39,925 nucleotides of DNA from Candidatus Poseidonia sp. (GCA_022426155.1 JAKMEE010000028.1:119442-159366), one strand, 5' to 3'. Numbered from the stretch's first letter, positions 26,701 to 35,314 are shown. Notes: generated from the sequence alone by a model not told the origin. Program-made: numbers and translations.

Positions 26701-27231
26701 GAGGCTCTTGAAGTTGAGCTTAAAGCAGCAAATCAGGATGAGTCTAACACCGCAGTTGAGGTGGAAATCACAGATCTAGAAGCAGAAATCGCGGCTCTGA
26801 ACCTCAAATTGGATGTGGCATGTGATGACCCACGTGCTGATTGCCCAGTGGAAGAAGTACAATCCAACAACGCCGAAAGTGGAGCAGCCATTAGCACAAA
26901 CATGATTCTCATCGTGCTTGGTGTCCTGATTGTCTCGGCTCTTCTCGGACTCATGTTCATGCGAGGCAGAGACCATACTGCTGATGAAATCAAGTGGAAT
27001 GCAGATACCCTTCCAGTCCATGACGCCGTGGCTAACTCAATGTATGGTGGAGCCGGAGATATCTTCCAGCAACCTCTTGTTCAACCTGCTCCAGCGGTCG
27101 CTCCAGCGGTCGCTCCAACACCACCCCCCGTGCCAGCATCCCCACCGTTGCCACCTGGAGGTCTTCCTGCAGGCTGGACCATGGAACAGTGGCAATACTA
27201 TGGGCAACAATACCTCAACAACCTTCAATAA
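23707..27231 (+). CDS. Giant exported thioredoxin-like/cadherin-like surface protein with coiled coil and C-terminal anchor
   Basis: 1174 residues. Residues 1-23 form a signal peptide. The next domain has Cys64-Pro-His-Cys67 (SSDNCPHCYKAGG), the CxxC of a thioredoxin/DsbA-like fold, embedded in beta-rich sequence. Beta-sandwich domains follow, with cadherin-like features such as DGEQYSDQTVNLMINPVNDAP. At about 978-1036 a coiled coil with LQSQVEALQLQVEALEVELK is seen. A membrane helix follows at about 1066-1085, then a Pro/Ala-rich cytoplasmic tail that ends in GWTMEQWQYYGQQYL. A 12-bp tandem duplication is visible at 27088-27111. The promoter suggests leaderless translation. It could reduce or isomerise disulfides or bind copper outside the cell; only the CxxC supports this. 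Confidence 0.8.
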   Translation: MKQASRILALTIVTLFVGSTMAGLMSDLNLIEPQQTLDDEPVVLGAATSPGHVVFAQYISSDNCPHCYKAGGGSAAHHKLKTDFPDEYVYVTYMSASYGDTDTTRAGNVAPYSWQWPTGGAPDAYFGDRTDIRQSGASSNYDSYDDEFTAGGGMHSTTNNYGMTAAISTSGTTFDIDISYKYTGSGSAASNMKLYAAIVEEECTTYTYSSSGSALPHGYNCWMGWLTSGDTYKTKSSGSGTSFASVTPTATQQSLSWTGVPTSLIAGGSSNAVVVAALMSGNTVSVGGTSPHVYHAIDSTMGPKMDIGISNFNAMNPLGGQSYMIGDDVTLQADVSNTGDLDYTDGGNIEFYYKNGVNVVSIDSTSIPTLNVVGQNLSASANFDTSSLPSNAWKTTFGARLVNVVGDMAASNNEVTSELDHDRPPLAKKPAPEGSNVVERGDFLTVLAKGDADDNIDTIDTLSFEIQVSPTGLDQWDGSIVNGGETIIYRGTPNEGRTYIVTPSIEMASGQYDLRSRTIDARGQTSSWSVASGNDGFELANGIPVITAEPVPTVMCDLSTKVDMTNHINDPETQLQDLLITSDNPNFVAWHAETQEIEVLFPYDGGCPLGQKGIEVTVDDGGDYSDTGIVPYGTLLFNVIENGQPRWQGLPTQMIDEGGSGILALSTFLSDTDDTGASVDASTLTLQIMENSNAEAITVELRGSILGFETVDDDVTGETTVTLRASDGEQYSDQTVNLMINPVNDAPRIDMASLESITLKRGTQHVVNLKSLMTDIDSPVEQGFISVVPSEPGAARYNIATGTMILLFEEVGMQTVTISATDGFDTNTYTMSVDVFDAYPFLLSTDNDGSGYMYVHLADTYIGQTPTATMMLTDAAPIFTDLKATWNLCSDLTGTCEGLQEDDLPVSKSNVGWTEFLDIESIFEEGKLARESGSREYDYYKLEITAVDSSGNDYKTMSGGVKWVISEEMPLPVDMDDDMLSNHVSNLQSQVEALQLQVEALEVELKAANQDESNTAVEVEITDLEAEIAALNLKLDVACDDPRADCPVEEVQSNNAESGAAISTNMILIVLGVLIVSALLGLMFMRGRDHTADEIKWNADTLPVHDAVANSMYGGAGDIFQQPLVQPAPAVAPAVAPTPPPVPASPPLPPGGLPAGWTMEQWQYYGQQYLNNLQ

Positions 27232-27273
27232 TACTCGAAGATGTGAGTTTGGTCCCGCAGGACCCTCAGGTGC

Positions 27274-29394
27274 ATGCAAAAGCATAGCCCTAAAGGGGAG
27301 CACGATGGAGGAATGTATGTGACGGATGAGGCTCATGACGATGCGACCTCGGCCGAAGAGGCCGAGGAGATTGTGGTAGACGCTCCTTCTGTTGTTGCAG
27401 AAGGGGAAGACCAAATCACCGTCTGGGCGCCCGAACCGAGTGGTGCAGACGACGTTCTCTCATCATCCATTGATGAATGGATCAATGCGGTTGAGTTTGA
27501 ATCAACCGAAGATGTCCCTATCCCTGACCGACTCGTTGACCAAGTAGTTGGGCAGGAAGCTGGTTCGGTTGTCATTCGTAAAGCTGCAGAACAGCGTCGA
27601 CACATGTTGATGATTGGTGATCCGGGTACTGGGAAGTCAATGCTTGCTCGTTCCATGACGGACCTGTTGCCCCGTGATGCTCTCGAAGACGTTCTAGTCT
27701 ATCCTAACGAGGACGACGAGAACGTTCCTCGTGTCCGAACAGTTCCAGCAGGACGAGCTGAACGAATCGTGAAAGTGCAAAAAGAAGCGATTCGACAACA
27801 ACGTGAAAAATCACAGAAGATGTTGTTCATTGCTTTTGCCGCTATCGGATTTTTGATTCTTATCGCCGCTCTCCAATCCGGGGACCTCTTCACGCTCCTC
27901 TTCGGTGGGTTCCTTCTTGTGTTTGGATACATGTTCATCCGTAGCCGTCTTGGTTCGGTCGACGAAAGTCGGATACCCAAGGTCTTGGTGAAGCACGATG
28001 CCAATGCTCTTCCGAACTTCGTGGATGCTACCGCTACACTTTCCGGTTCATTGCTTGGCGATGTACGTCACGACCCATTCCAATCTGGTGGTATGGAAAC
28101 CCCGGCCCACGACCGTGTTGAACCAGGAGCCATTCATCGGGCTCACAAAGGCGTTCTTTACATCGACGAGGTCAATCTCCTTCGTTTAGAGGAACAACAA
28201 GCGCTCCTTACTGCCATGCAAGAGCGAGCGTTCCCGATCTCTGGACGCTCCGAACGCTCCTCAGGTGCTCTCACCAAGACAGAACCAGTGCCTTGTGATT
28301 TCATCCTTATTGCTGCAGGTAACCTTGACGCCATTCAAGGCATGCACCCTGCTCTTCGCAGCCGTATTCGGGGCTATGGATACGAAGTCTATGTGAATTC
28401 AGAGATGCCAGACACCTCACGTAACCGTCGCCGGTTGATTCGTTTCATCGCCCAAGAAGTTCGCAGAGACCTTGACACCGTTCGTGAAATTCCTCATTTT
28501 GACAAATCAGCGGTTGCTATCATCCTACGCGAGGCACAACGTCGTGCAGGCCGCCGAGGAAAACTCTCCCTTCGTCTGCGTGAACTCGGAGGATTGGTTC
28601 GTATCGCAGGGGACCTCGCAGTGGAAGAAGGAGCCCAATTCACCACAGCAGAACACGTTCTTGGGGCGAGAAACATTGCCAAACCCCTCGAACAGCAAGT
28701 AGCTGACCGCATGATTGAACGACGTCAAGATTACGCCATGATTGTCAACACCGGTTCTCGAATCGGCCGAGTCAACGGCCTAGCAGTTCTCGGTGCGAAT
28801 TCTGGCTTGTCGGATTTCAGTGGTATCATGTTGCCTGTTGAAGCACTTGTCACCCCCTCCCTAGGGGGTGGTGGTAAAATCCACGCCACTGGTGGTTTGT
28901 CGGATTTGGCCAAAGAAAGTGTCACCAACGTGAGTGCTGTAATCAAGAAATTGACCGGAAAGGATATTTCAGATTATGATATTCATATTCAATTCGTTGA
29001 CACTCACGGTGTTGATGGAGATTCAGCTTCCATCACCATCGCTACTGCCATCATCTCTGCATTGGAGAATATCCCCATCCGCCAAGATTTGGCCATGACA
29101 GGTTCTCTCTCTGTTCGTGGTGAAGTTCTGCCAATCGGAGGCGTCACTGCCAAGATTGAGGCAGCGGCACGCTCAGGTGTGAAAACCATCATTGTGCCAC
29201 ATGCAAACATGCAAGATGTTCTCTTAGACGAACGATTTGAGAAGATGGTGGAAGTCATAGGGGTTGATACCCTCGACGAAGTCATGCGTTACGCCCTCAT
29301 CAAACACGAGGAAAAGGCCAGCCTCGTGGAACGTTTGGAAGCGGTCATTGATCGGTTCACTCCTGAAGTTCAAAGCAAGATTTCACTCGTATGA
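27274..29394 (+). CDS. lonB: Archaeal membrane-bound Lon protease (LonB)
   Basis: A 706-residue ATP-dependent protease anchored in the membrane. The AAA+ module has the Walker A GDPGTGKS at 115-122 and Walker B VLYIDEVN. Two transmembrane helices (about 183-222, [18 protein letters not shown]... ) are inserted in the AAA+ domain as expected for archaeal LonB. The C-terminal protease domain has the catalytic Ser584 in GDSAS and Lys627 in TAKIEAA, forming the Ser-Lys dyad. It degrades damaged and membrane proteins. The start is uncertain: ATG 27274 (given), ATG 27313 or GTG 27319, which has GGAGG seven bases before it. The next gene starts with an ATGA overlap (or at 29478). Confidence 0.94.
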   Translation: MQKHSPKGEHDGGMYVTDEAHDDATSAEEAEEIVVDAPSVVAEGEDQITVWAPEPSGADDVLSSSIDEWINAVEFESTEDVPIPDRLVDQVVGQEAGSVVIRKAAEQRRHMLMIGDPGTGKSMLARSMTDLLPRDALEDVLVYPNEDDENVPRVRTVPAGRAERIVKVQKEAIRQQREKSQKMLFIAFAAIGFLILIAALQSGDLFTLLFGGFLLVFGYMFIRSRLGSVDESRIPKVLVKHDANALPNFVDATATLSGSLLGDVRHDPFQSGGMETPAHDRVEPGAIHRAHKGVLYIDEVNLLRLEEQQALLTAMQERAFPISGRSERSSGALTKTEPVPCDFILIAAGNLDAIQGMHPALRSRIRGYGYEVYVNSEMPDTSRNRRRLIRFIAQEVRRDLDTVREIPHFDKSAVAIILREAQRRAGRRGKLSLRLRELGGLVRIAGDLAVEEGAQFTTAEHVLGARNIAKPLEQQVADRMIERRQDYAMIVNTGSRIGRVNGLAVLGANSGLSDFSGIMLPVEALVTPSLGGGGKIHATGGLSDLAKESVTNVSAVIKKLTGKDISDYDIHIQFVDTHGVDGDSASITIATAIISALENIPIRQDLAMTGSLSVRGEVLPIGGVTAKIEAAARSGVKTIIVPHANMQDVLLDERFEKMVEVIGVDTLDEVMRYALIKHEEKASLVERLEAVIDRFTPEVQSKISLV

Positions 29395-29477
29395 GTTTCT
29401 CGGCAAACGGTTGTTTGCCCTCAAGTTCTAACGAGGCAATCAAAAAGGGTGTGTGTCCCGTTCAGTTTGGTGAGAGC

Positions 29478-30818
29478 ATGGATGAACCTTCTCAGGTAAC
29501 CGCCAGTAAGACCGCATTGCTCGTGTTGTTTTTAGTCACCATGATCGATATGATTGGTTTCGGCATCATCATTCCCTTTCTCAACTATCTTGTAGTCGAC
29601 TTGGCAGAGCAAGAAGGAGTCGTTTCGGTGGGGCTGTGGGTCGGCCTGTTGATGAGTTCATATTCCGCTGCCCAATTTCTCTTCTCACCGCTTTGGGGTT
29701 CCATCTCAGACCGTATCGGGCGTCGTCCTGTTTTGATGGTTGGATTGGTGGGGAATACTATATTCTTCACAGCCTTTGGATTTTCGAACACTTTGCTCTT
29801 TGCATTAGGCACTCGCTTCATGGCTGGAGTCTTTAATGGCAATATTGCCGTAGCTCGTGCCTATATTGGCGATGTCAGCACCCCTCAGCAAATGGCGACA
29901 CGAATGGGGCTCATTGGGGCTGCCTTCGGTCTCGGGTTCACCATTGGACCATTTTTGGGAGGTGAATTTTCAGATCCAGCAGCACGTTGGGCTTTCTTCG
30001 AAGGTACTGTGTTCGAATCTTACCCATACCTCTTGCCTTGTGTCATAGCCAGTGCCTTGTCAGTATTTTCGCTAATCCTTGCCTATCGCTCACTTCCAGA
30101 GTCCATTGATCTTGAGGCTCGCTCAGGTATCAAACAACGATCCTGGGGAGAAGAAATGCGCAACATGGTGTCGAATTCCATGACCATGCTTCGAAAAGGT
30201 CACGTAAGTTCCCTCATTTGGGTCACGATGCTTTTCACCTTCGGATTTACAGTGATGCACGCAGTGTTCATTTTTTATACAGCCCGCCCAGTGGATTTAG
30301 GTGGATTGAATTTCTCAGAGATGGACAACGGGAGGATCTTTGCGATGATTGGATTGCTTGGAATTCTCACCCAAGGTGTGCTGATTGGGCCTGCAACACG
30401 GCGCTTTGGAAGTCGACGCCTCATCCCAATGGCCGCTTTGATGACAGGGGTTGGGCTCGTTCTCATTCCTTACACTCAAGCAGAGCATGCTTGGTTGCAT
30501 ATGTTTGGTGTATGCGCCCTTATCGCTATTGGAAACGGATTGTTCCAGCCATCAACCTCGTCTTATTTAACCCATTTAGCACGGAAGGAGGGCTATGAAT
30601 TGGGAGCTGTCATGGGTGCTCAGGAATCATTGGGTGCTTTTGCGCGTATTCTTGGTCCGCTGACAGGGGGATATGTTTGGGTTCTCACCTCAGAAGGCGT
30701 CTTCCCTTGGGACTACCATACGGCCTTCCACCTCTGCGGTGCTCTGATGTTAATCTCGGCACTCCTCACTCTTCGAATGCCATCCGAAGATATCTCAAAA
30801 CCTCCAGAGTCCGAATGA
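29478..30818 (+). CDS. Major facilitator superfamily transporter (multidrug/TetA-like)
   Basis: About 446 residues with twelve hydrophobic segments. MFS signature A is present in the loop after helix 2 as GSISDRIGRRPVLMVG, and the helix 5 region has GAAFGLGFTIGPFLGG as in drug/H+ antiporters (DHA1 family). RFMAGVFNGNIAVARAYIGD fits TetA-like exporters. The frame is open from ATG 29391, which overlaps the lonB stop, but ATG 29478 has GGTGA four bases upstream and starts just before the first helix, so it is preferred. Substrate is unknown. Confidence 0.87.
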   Translation: MDEPSQVTASKTALLVLFLVTMIDMIGFGIIIPFLNYLVVDLAEQEGVVSVGLWVGLLMSSYSAAQFLFSPLWGSISDRIGRRPVLMVGLVGNTIFFTAFGFSNTLLFALGTRFMAGVFNGNIAVARAYIGDVSTPQQMATRMGLIGAAFGLGFTIGPFLGGEFSDPAARWAFFEGTVFESYPYLLPCVIASALSVFSLILAYRSLPESIDLEARSGIKQRSWGEEMRNMVSNSMTMLRKGHVSSLIWVTMLFTFGFTVMHAVFIFYTARPVDLGGLNFSEMDNGRIFAMIGLLGILTQGVLIGPATRRFGSRRLIPMAALMTGVGLVLIPYTQAEHAWLHMFGVCALIAIGNGLFQPSTSSYLTHLARKEGYELGAVMGAQESLGAFARILGPLTGGYVWVLTSEGVFPWDYHTAFHLCGALMLISALLTLRMPSEDISKPPESE

Positions 30819-30861
30819 GGGACGGAGATATTATGAAATCCTCAAAGGGTTTCCCCTGTTT

Positions 30862-32292
30862 ATGGAAGTAAAGCAAAAGCGATGGGATGGCAACCAATTT
30901 CGACATCGTCTGGCCATGTTTTCTCATGCGGCTATTTTGATGACACTGGTCACATTATGGCTCATTTATCTCGTGGATGTATTGCAACCGCTCTTTATCG
31001 CATTGGGAATCTACTTTGTTTTGAAGCCAGGGGCGGATTCGCTTGCACGACGAGGCCTACCGGTCATGCTTTCCTACATTTCAATGCTCTTGTTAGCGAT
31101 CATTTTAGTGCTCGCAGCAGGCCTTTTTGCTTACGATCAAGCCAGCGGTATTGCAGAAGACCAAGAGGTCATGGAGGACTATACCAATAAACTCAACGCG
31201 AAGTGGAACGATGCCAAAAGTTGGCCCATGGTTGGAGAGAGCATTCTCGAATCTGGTGCTACCCTGAACGGGACTCTGAATGAGGACCTCCTTCTCATGG
31301 GAGTCATCTCAGAAGATGCAAGTCTTTCAGATTTGATCAGTGGGGTGCTTGCAAGCGCAGGTGGGATTTTCATTACGGGAATTACTGTCTTGTTTTTCTT
31401 GCTCTTCATCATCTTCGAAGCCAGTTTGCTTCCTGGAAGGATTGAGCGCGCTTGGCCTGGTGGGGCAAGTCAACGTGTACAACTCATCCGCGATCAAATC
31501 GAGGCGAGTGTCAACACCTATGTTGTGGTCAAAACTGGTGTAGGTATCGGGACCGGTGTTTGTGCTGGATTGGTGATGTTGATTTTCGGTATTGATTTGT
31601 GGTTCACTTGGGCTCTTCTCACCTTTTTGCTCAATTATGTTCCTTACATTGGGTCGTTGATGGCTACTATTCCTCCTTTGGTGCTTGGATTCATTCTCCT
31701 TTCACCAAGCATGGTGATTTTGTTAACAGTCCTACTTCTCACCAATCAACAACTCTGGGGTAATGTCATTGAAACCCGTTGGGCTGGAAGGGCTTTGGAC
31801 ATCTCTCCAGTTCTACTTTTGGTTGTCACAGCGTTCTCCTTCTGGGTGTGGGGAGTTGTTGGAATGATTCTCTCCATCCCATTGATCGTCATCTTGAAAA
31901 TTGTATTAGAAAACATCGAGGCAACTCGTCCGCTTGCTATTCTCCTCTCAGAACGTGCGCCAACGCTTGAAGAAGCTTGGAGAGAAGCGGTCAAAGATGG
32001 AAGAATAACGGCTTATGAAGAGCGAATGTTGCTCGAATTACAGGATGTTTTGGGCTATACAGATGCCCAAGTGACATTGATGTCTGCAAGAATTGCAGCA
32101 GAGCATGCACTTCGTCGTGGTCGTTTGACCATTGATCAAATTGAATTGATTTCTGAGGGAGTGAACTTGTTAGATGATCCAGAAGAATGGAGTCGACCGT
32201 TCGAGGAAACCATTACAGATGGAAAATTGGTTCTCAAAGAACGATTTTTCTTGTTGAAACTCATCAACGAACTTCAAGATGAGGAAGAATGA
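30862..32292 (+). CDS. AI-2E family transporter (PerM/YdiK) with C-terminal helical extension
   Basis: A 476-residue protein. The first 360 residues are the AI-2E/PerM family: repeated hydrophobic helices, VLKPGADSLARRGLP and the family segment LTFLLNYVPYIGS. Members transport small molecules or act as Na+/H+ antiporters. The last 110 residues (about 365-476) are an added soluble region of two similar acidic helical segments: DGRITAYEERMLLELQ and GRLTIDQIELIS, then DGKLVLKERFFLLK. This DGxxTxxEE pattern resembles TerB-like helical domains (uncertain). It follows the MFS gene by 43 bp and is convergent with the UPF0147 gene. Confidence 0.85.
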   Translation: MEVKQKRWDGNQFRHRLAMFSHAAILMTLVTLWLIYLVDVLQPLFIALGIYFVLKPGADSLARRGLPVMLSYISMLLLAIILVLAAGLFAYDQASGIAEDQEVMEDYTNKLNAKWNDAKSWPMVGESILESGATLNGTLNEDLLLMGVISEDASLSDLISGVLASAGGIFITGITVLFFLLFIIFEASLLPGRIERAWPGGASQRVQLIRDQIEASVNTYVVVKTGVGIGTGVCAGLVMLIFGIDLWFTWALLTFLLNYVPYIGSLMATIPPLVLGFILLSPSMVILLTVLLLTNQQLWGNVIETRWAGRALDISPVLLLVVTAFSFWVWGVVGMILSIPLIVILKIVLENIEATRPLAILLSERAPTLEEAWREAVKDGRITAYEERMLLELQDVLGYTDAQVTLMSARIAAEHALRRGRLTIDQIELISEGVNLLDDPEEWSRPFEETITDGKLVLKERFFLLKLINELQDEEE

Positions 32293-32296
32293 TTTT

Positions 32297-32560
32297 TCAA
32301 ACCTGAGTGAGAATCTTCTCAAGTTCGGTGTTGATCATCAAGATCAGTGTGCCAAATTCAGAGGGAATGTTTGGGTCTTCGTACAATTCTTCCAATTTTG
32401 ACTGAGCCATAGCAATTCGAATATCCATTCCTTTATTTTTATTCAGCAGCCAATTTTCACAGGCTTCTTTCGCTTGACGTCGAATGTTTCGTGGAACTTT
32501 GGGGTCATCAATTTGGTTGATGACTGAGGCTACTTGTAGCAAGCGTTCTTCAATATCCAT
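32297..32560 (-). CDS. UPF0147 family protein
   Basis: An 87-residue archaea-specific helical protein of unknown function: RLLQVASVINQIDDPKVPRN and the run of RRQAKEACENWL match the UPF0147 family from end to end. The frame stays open upstream to 32977, but ATG 32560 has GGTGA five bases upstream and matches family length, so the longer form is rejected. The gene shares a divergent upstream region with the prepilin peptidase. Confidence 0.88.
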   Translation of the reverse strand: MDIEERLLQVASVINQIDDPKVPRNIRRQAKEACENWLLNKNKGMDIRIAMAQSKLEELYEDPNIPSEFGTLILMINTELEKILTQV

Positions 32561-32605
32561 ACCAGTCACCACGAAGGTCCGTAAGCATGGGTCGGTGGTG
32601 GCCGT

Positions 32606-32614
32606 CTTTAAATT
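32606..32614. promoter_or_regulatory. Palindromic TTTAAA core that may serve both divergent genes
   Basis: CTTTAAATT on the plus strand is centred 26 bp before the prepilin peptidase ATG (32636). On the minus strand AATTTAAAG is centred 50 bp before the UPF0147 ATG, which would leave a leader of about 24 bases that contains GGTGA. Confidence 0.4.
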
Positions 32615-32635
32615 CATGGCCTCCTTCGTTTGTTC

Positions 32636-33646
32636 ATGGAGGTCACCACCGACGATGTCTTGGGGTGGACTCGAGTTGGGATTTTGTTCCTTGGAATGGC
32701 ATGGGCTGCCTGGATGGATCACAATGACCGAAGGGTTCCCAATGAGCATTGGATTATATGGGCAAAACCAGCAATTTTTGTGTGGGCTCTCGATTTGATG
32801 GTTCAGGGGGCTGATTGGACCATCTACCTCACTGCTGCAGCGGTCGTTGCCTACGCCAGCGTTGCTGTCTTTGGTCGTCCAACACTTCGTGATGCCCGAG
32901 GTGGTTCTATCGTTGATGTTTGCTTCCTTCTCTGGTACGCTGTTTCTGCGATTGGACTGTTCGCTGGTGCAATTCAATATCAGTCCACAACACCGATGGA
33001 TGTATTACTCGGTGAAGGTGACGCCCTGGGACTTCTTTGGTGGAAAACCGCAGCACTCTTGGTGGTTATTTTTGTAATCGATCTCGCATGGCGAATGCGC
33101 TTACTTCACGGTGGTGCTGATGCCAAAGCCCTGATGTGGGTAGCTCTTGTATTCCCTTCGTGGGCTACACTTCCTGTTCTCTTCGGCCCCCAAGCAGTGG
33201 AATCAGCTGTGGTGGCGTTGCCTGTTGCCGTTAGTTTACTCATGTGGGGCGGTCTCGCTTTCTTCCTGATTCCATTCATTATGCTCATTCTCAACATCAA
33301 GCGCGGTCACATCTCATCCCTCAGAGATTTGCGACTTGGATGGCATGCCACCGTACTTCCCATTGAGGAGGTGACAAAACGTCATGTGTGGTTATTGACA
33401 ACCACGATGGAAAAGCCAGATGGTTCAACTCAGATCTATCATCGCAGTCGAGCCCCGAGCCAAACGCCAACAAAAGAGGTACTTCAAGCGAAAATAGAAG
33501 AACTAAAACAACACGATGTCAAGGAAGTTTGGGTCAGTTTCAAGATGCCCCTGCTGGTCTTTTTGCTTCCAGCAATTGTACCACTTGTGTTGTTGGGTGA
33601 CCCCACCGTATGGATGATGGATTGGTTTGAACGTTTGAACGTTTGA
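32636..33646 (+). CDS. Prepilin/preflagellin peptidase (type IV prepilin peptidase, FlaK/PibD-like)
   Basis: A 336-residue membrane aspartyl protease of the TFPP family that cleaves class III signal peptides of pilins and archaellins. The two catalytic aspartates are visible: Asp28 in AWMDHNDRRVPN and Asp162 in HGGADAKALM (GxxD). Several hydrophobic helices cover residues 10-225. The C-terminal cytoplasmic part (about 235-310) is longer than in most family members and is followed by one last hydrophobic helix (MPLLVFLLPAIVPLVLLG). ATG 32636 is chosen over TTG 32630. It ends two bases before the convergent L40e stop. Confidence 0.85.
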   Translation: MEVTTDDVLGWTRVGILFLGMAWAAWMDHNDRRVPNEHWIIWAKPAIFVWALDLMVQGADWTIYLTAAAVVAYASVAVFGRPTLRDARGGSIVDVCFLLWYAVSAIGLFAGAIQYQSTTPMDVLLGEGDALGLLWWKTAALLVVIFVIDLAWRMRLLHGGADAKALMWVALVFPSWATLPVLFGPQAVESAVVALPVAVSLLMWGGLAFFLIPFIMLILNIKRGHISSLRDLRLGWHATVLPIEEVTKRHVWLLTTTMEKPDGSTQIYHRSRAPSQTPTKEVLQAKIEELKQHDVKEVWVSFKMPLLVFLLPAIVPLVLLGDPTVWMMDWFERLNV

Positions 33647-33648
33647 AA

Positions 33649-33798
33649 TCAAGCACCCTTGCGCTCGATGTTCTTAGGACGAAGTCCCTTGTAGTTGCAC
33701 TTTCGGCAACGGGCAGCACGAACAGCATTTCGTGCGTTGCAACGCATGCAAATCTTGCGGTGGAGCAAACGGGCTTCCGCTTCAGGGAATCGTGCCAT
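33649..33798 (-). CDS. rpl40e: Large ribosomal subunit protein L40e
   Basis: A 49-residue basic zinc-finger ribosomal protein, read directly from the minus strand from ATG 33798 to TGA 33649. It begins [18 protein letters not shown] and contains C17xxC20 and C31xxC34 (ICMRC, RCRKC), then NYKGLRPKN, which matches archaeal L40e. Its promoter holds a TATA box GGTTAAATAGG centred about 25 bp upstream, so it is probably leaderless. Confidence 0.93.
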   Translation of the reverse strand: MARFPEAEARLLHRKICMRCNARNAVRAARCRKCNYKGLRPKNIERKGA

Positions 33799-33817
33799 GG
33801 TGGGGCGACCCAATTCC

Positions 33818-33828
33818 CCTATTTAACC
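33818..33828 (-). promoter_or_regulatory. TATA box for rpl40e
   Basis: GGTTAAATAGG on the minus strand is centred about 25 bp before the ATG at 33798. Confidence 0.55.
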
Positions 33829-33916
33829 GCCACCTCAGACCCAAGGGTCGAATCTTCAGTAGCCACGACGGTAGAGGCTTGGTTATCTTCAAGTTCATGA
33901 CGCTCGTGCATAACCC

Positions 33917-34678
33917 ATGAAGGTGACTCGTCTTCCCGCAATTCACCACGACAGCAATGTCGTGTTGGTCAGCGGTGCATTAGGCAGCGTCCTCATCGAT
34001 GCAGGGACTTCATGGTACCAGGCCCTTCAGGTTGAACGAATTCAGGGTCAACTCAAGGAGCAAACGCTGGACCGTATTCTCCTGACGTCACGACGATATC
34101 CTTTCGCAGGTGGTGCAAAACACGTCTCAGATGCCTTCGGAAACATACCCATCCACATTCACGAAGAAGGTCAGCCAGCATTGGAAACAGGAGATTTCTT
34201 CACCACATGGGCCAATCGGTATGATTCTGATATGCCATCAACACTTACGATTCGAGTTGAGGAAAACGAGTTATTCGCCCTCGGAGACGGTGACATTCAG
34301 GCCATTTCTCTTCCCGGTCATGCTCCTGATGGGATGGGCTACCTGATTCCTCATCTCTCAACGATGGTGGTTGGAGCGTTATTGCCTCGGGCCGACCGTC
34401 CAGCACGATGGGACCTTCCAGGTGGCTCATTGATGAGCCTGATCAAGAGTTTTGAGTGGCTTAAATCAAAAAATCTCGCCTCCATCGTACCCATGCAAGG
34501 TCCTGCCATAAGGGGCAAAGAACACGTAAGAGATGTCGTTTGTCGGCACCTTGATTTTTTCATTGAATCAGTAGAACGCGATGGGCATCCACCGAAATCA
34601 TGGGCACGCCCAACGCCTACCGCATTGTGGTTGACACCGATGACCCCTTGGCCACTTGAAGAGCATGAACAGGTTTAG
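33917..34678 (+). CDS. Metallo-beta-lactamase-fold protein with degenerate metal site
   Basis: A 253-residue protein with the order of beta strands of the MBL fold: SNVVLVSGALGSVLIDAGTS, then ILLTSRRYPFAGGAKHV where a classical hydrolase has LTHxHxDHxGG, then LPGHAPDGMGYL (His135) and GALLPRAD (Asp160). The HxHxDH motif is replaced by SRRYPFAGG at 58-66, so a two-zinc site cannot form as in active family members. It may be a non-catalytic or repurposed MBL-fold protein. The gene overlaps the convergent neighbour by four bases. Confidence 0.7.
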   Translation: MKVTRLPAIHHDSNVVLVSGALGSVLIDAGTSWYQALQVERIQGQLKEQTLDRILLTSRRYPFAGGAKHVSDAFGNIPIHIHEEGQPALETGDFFTTWANRYDSDMPSTLTIRVEENELFALGDGDIQAISLPGHAPDGMGYLIPHLSTMVVGALLPRADRPARWDLPGGSLMSLIKSFEWLKSKNLASIVPMQGPAIRGKEHVRDVVCRHLDFFIESVERDGHPPKSWARPTPTALWLTPMTPWPLEEHEQV

Positions 34679-35247
34679 ACCATGGTCGGTAGCTCTCGCT
34701 GGGCGTAGGTTCGGTCCAGCCGTTTGTAACTAAGTTGGCTATATGTTGATGCAGTATCTTCTGAACTCATCACCGTTCCATCCCATGCATGCATGTGGTG
34801 TATCCAGGCACTTCGAACATGTACGATGCCAGAATCGCAGTGAAGGCTGGACACAGGCCCGTCGATGGAAAAGAGCAAATGTTCTCGAACATCTCCCTGT
34901 TCGTCCAAGCACCAAACTTCACCATTTTGGGTTCCTGCAAGTAGTTTCATACTGGCATCATTGACCAGTGAAACAGCACGGATACTGCCCCCTTTCACTA
35001 CAAAACGTTGAACCACTTCAAGGCGAGGTAAGGTCAAGACAATCACCTCTCCCATTGTATTTCCAACGACTGCAGTATCGATCCGTCCCATCGGGCCACG
35101 AATCGCAAGCAAGACGGTTGGTAGTGTTTCCAATCGTTGTCTAATGGGGCGGTCATTGGTTGGATTCCACACGATGAGTCCATCATCCATGGCAACCAAG
35201 GTGCCCTCTGATGTTGTCAGGCTACGTACAATGGTTCTGTTCTTCAT
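34675..35247 (-). CDS. Small beta-propeller/WD40-like protein
   Basis: A 190-residue protein with repeated short beta-strand blocks: EGTLVAMDDGLIVWNP, DTAVVGNTMGEVIVLTLP, MKLLAGTQNGEVWCLDEQG and GIVHVRSAWIHHMHAWDG. Spacing of about 40 residues and the xG(E/T)VxxL pattern resemble WD40/PQQ-like blades, about four of them, which is fewer than a closed propeller. No enzymatic motif is seen. Its function is unknown. Confidence 0.6.
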   Translation of the reverse strand: MKNRTIVRSLTTSEGTLVAMDDGLIVWNPTNDRPIRQRLETLPTVLLAIRGPMGRIDTAVVGNTMGEVIVLTLPRLEVVQRFVVKGGSIRAVSLVNDASMKLLAGTQNGEVWCLDEQGDVREHLLFSIDGPVSSLHCDSGIVHVRSAWIHHMHAWDGTVMSSEDTASTYSQLSYKRLDRTYAQRELPTMV

Positions 35248-35274
35248 ACAACCGAAATGAACGGCTTCGGTCTA

Positions 35275-35292
35275 GGGTGTTTTCTGACACCC
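35275..35292. terminator. Inverted repeat GGGTGT-N6-ACACCC
   Basis: A 6-bp perfect stem with a 6-base loop in the 67-bp gap downstream of the TFB/zinc-protein transcript and upstream of the propeller-like gene. It could be a terminator hairpin or an operator. There is no strong U run after it, so the call is weak. Confidence 0.3.
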
Positions 35293-35314
35293 TTCAAGAA
35301 AAGTGAAAGTGAAA

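Noticed and set aside
27088-27111. 12-bp tandem duplication in the Pro/Ala-rich tail
   Set aside because: An ordinary low-complexity slippage product in a coding linker.
32561-32977. 139-residue N-terminal extension of the UPF0147 frame
   Set aside because: Low-complexity polar sequence that overlaps the divergent prepilin peptidase gene; family length and a GGTGA site support ATG 32560.
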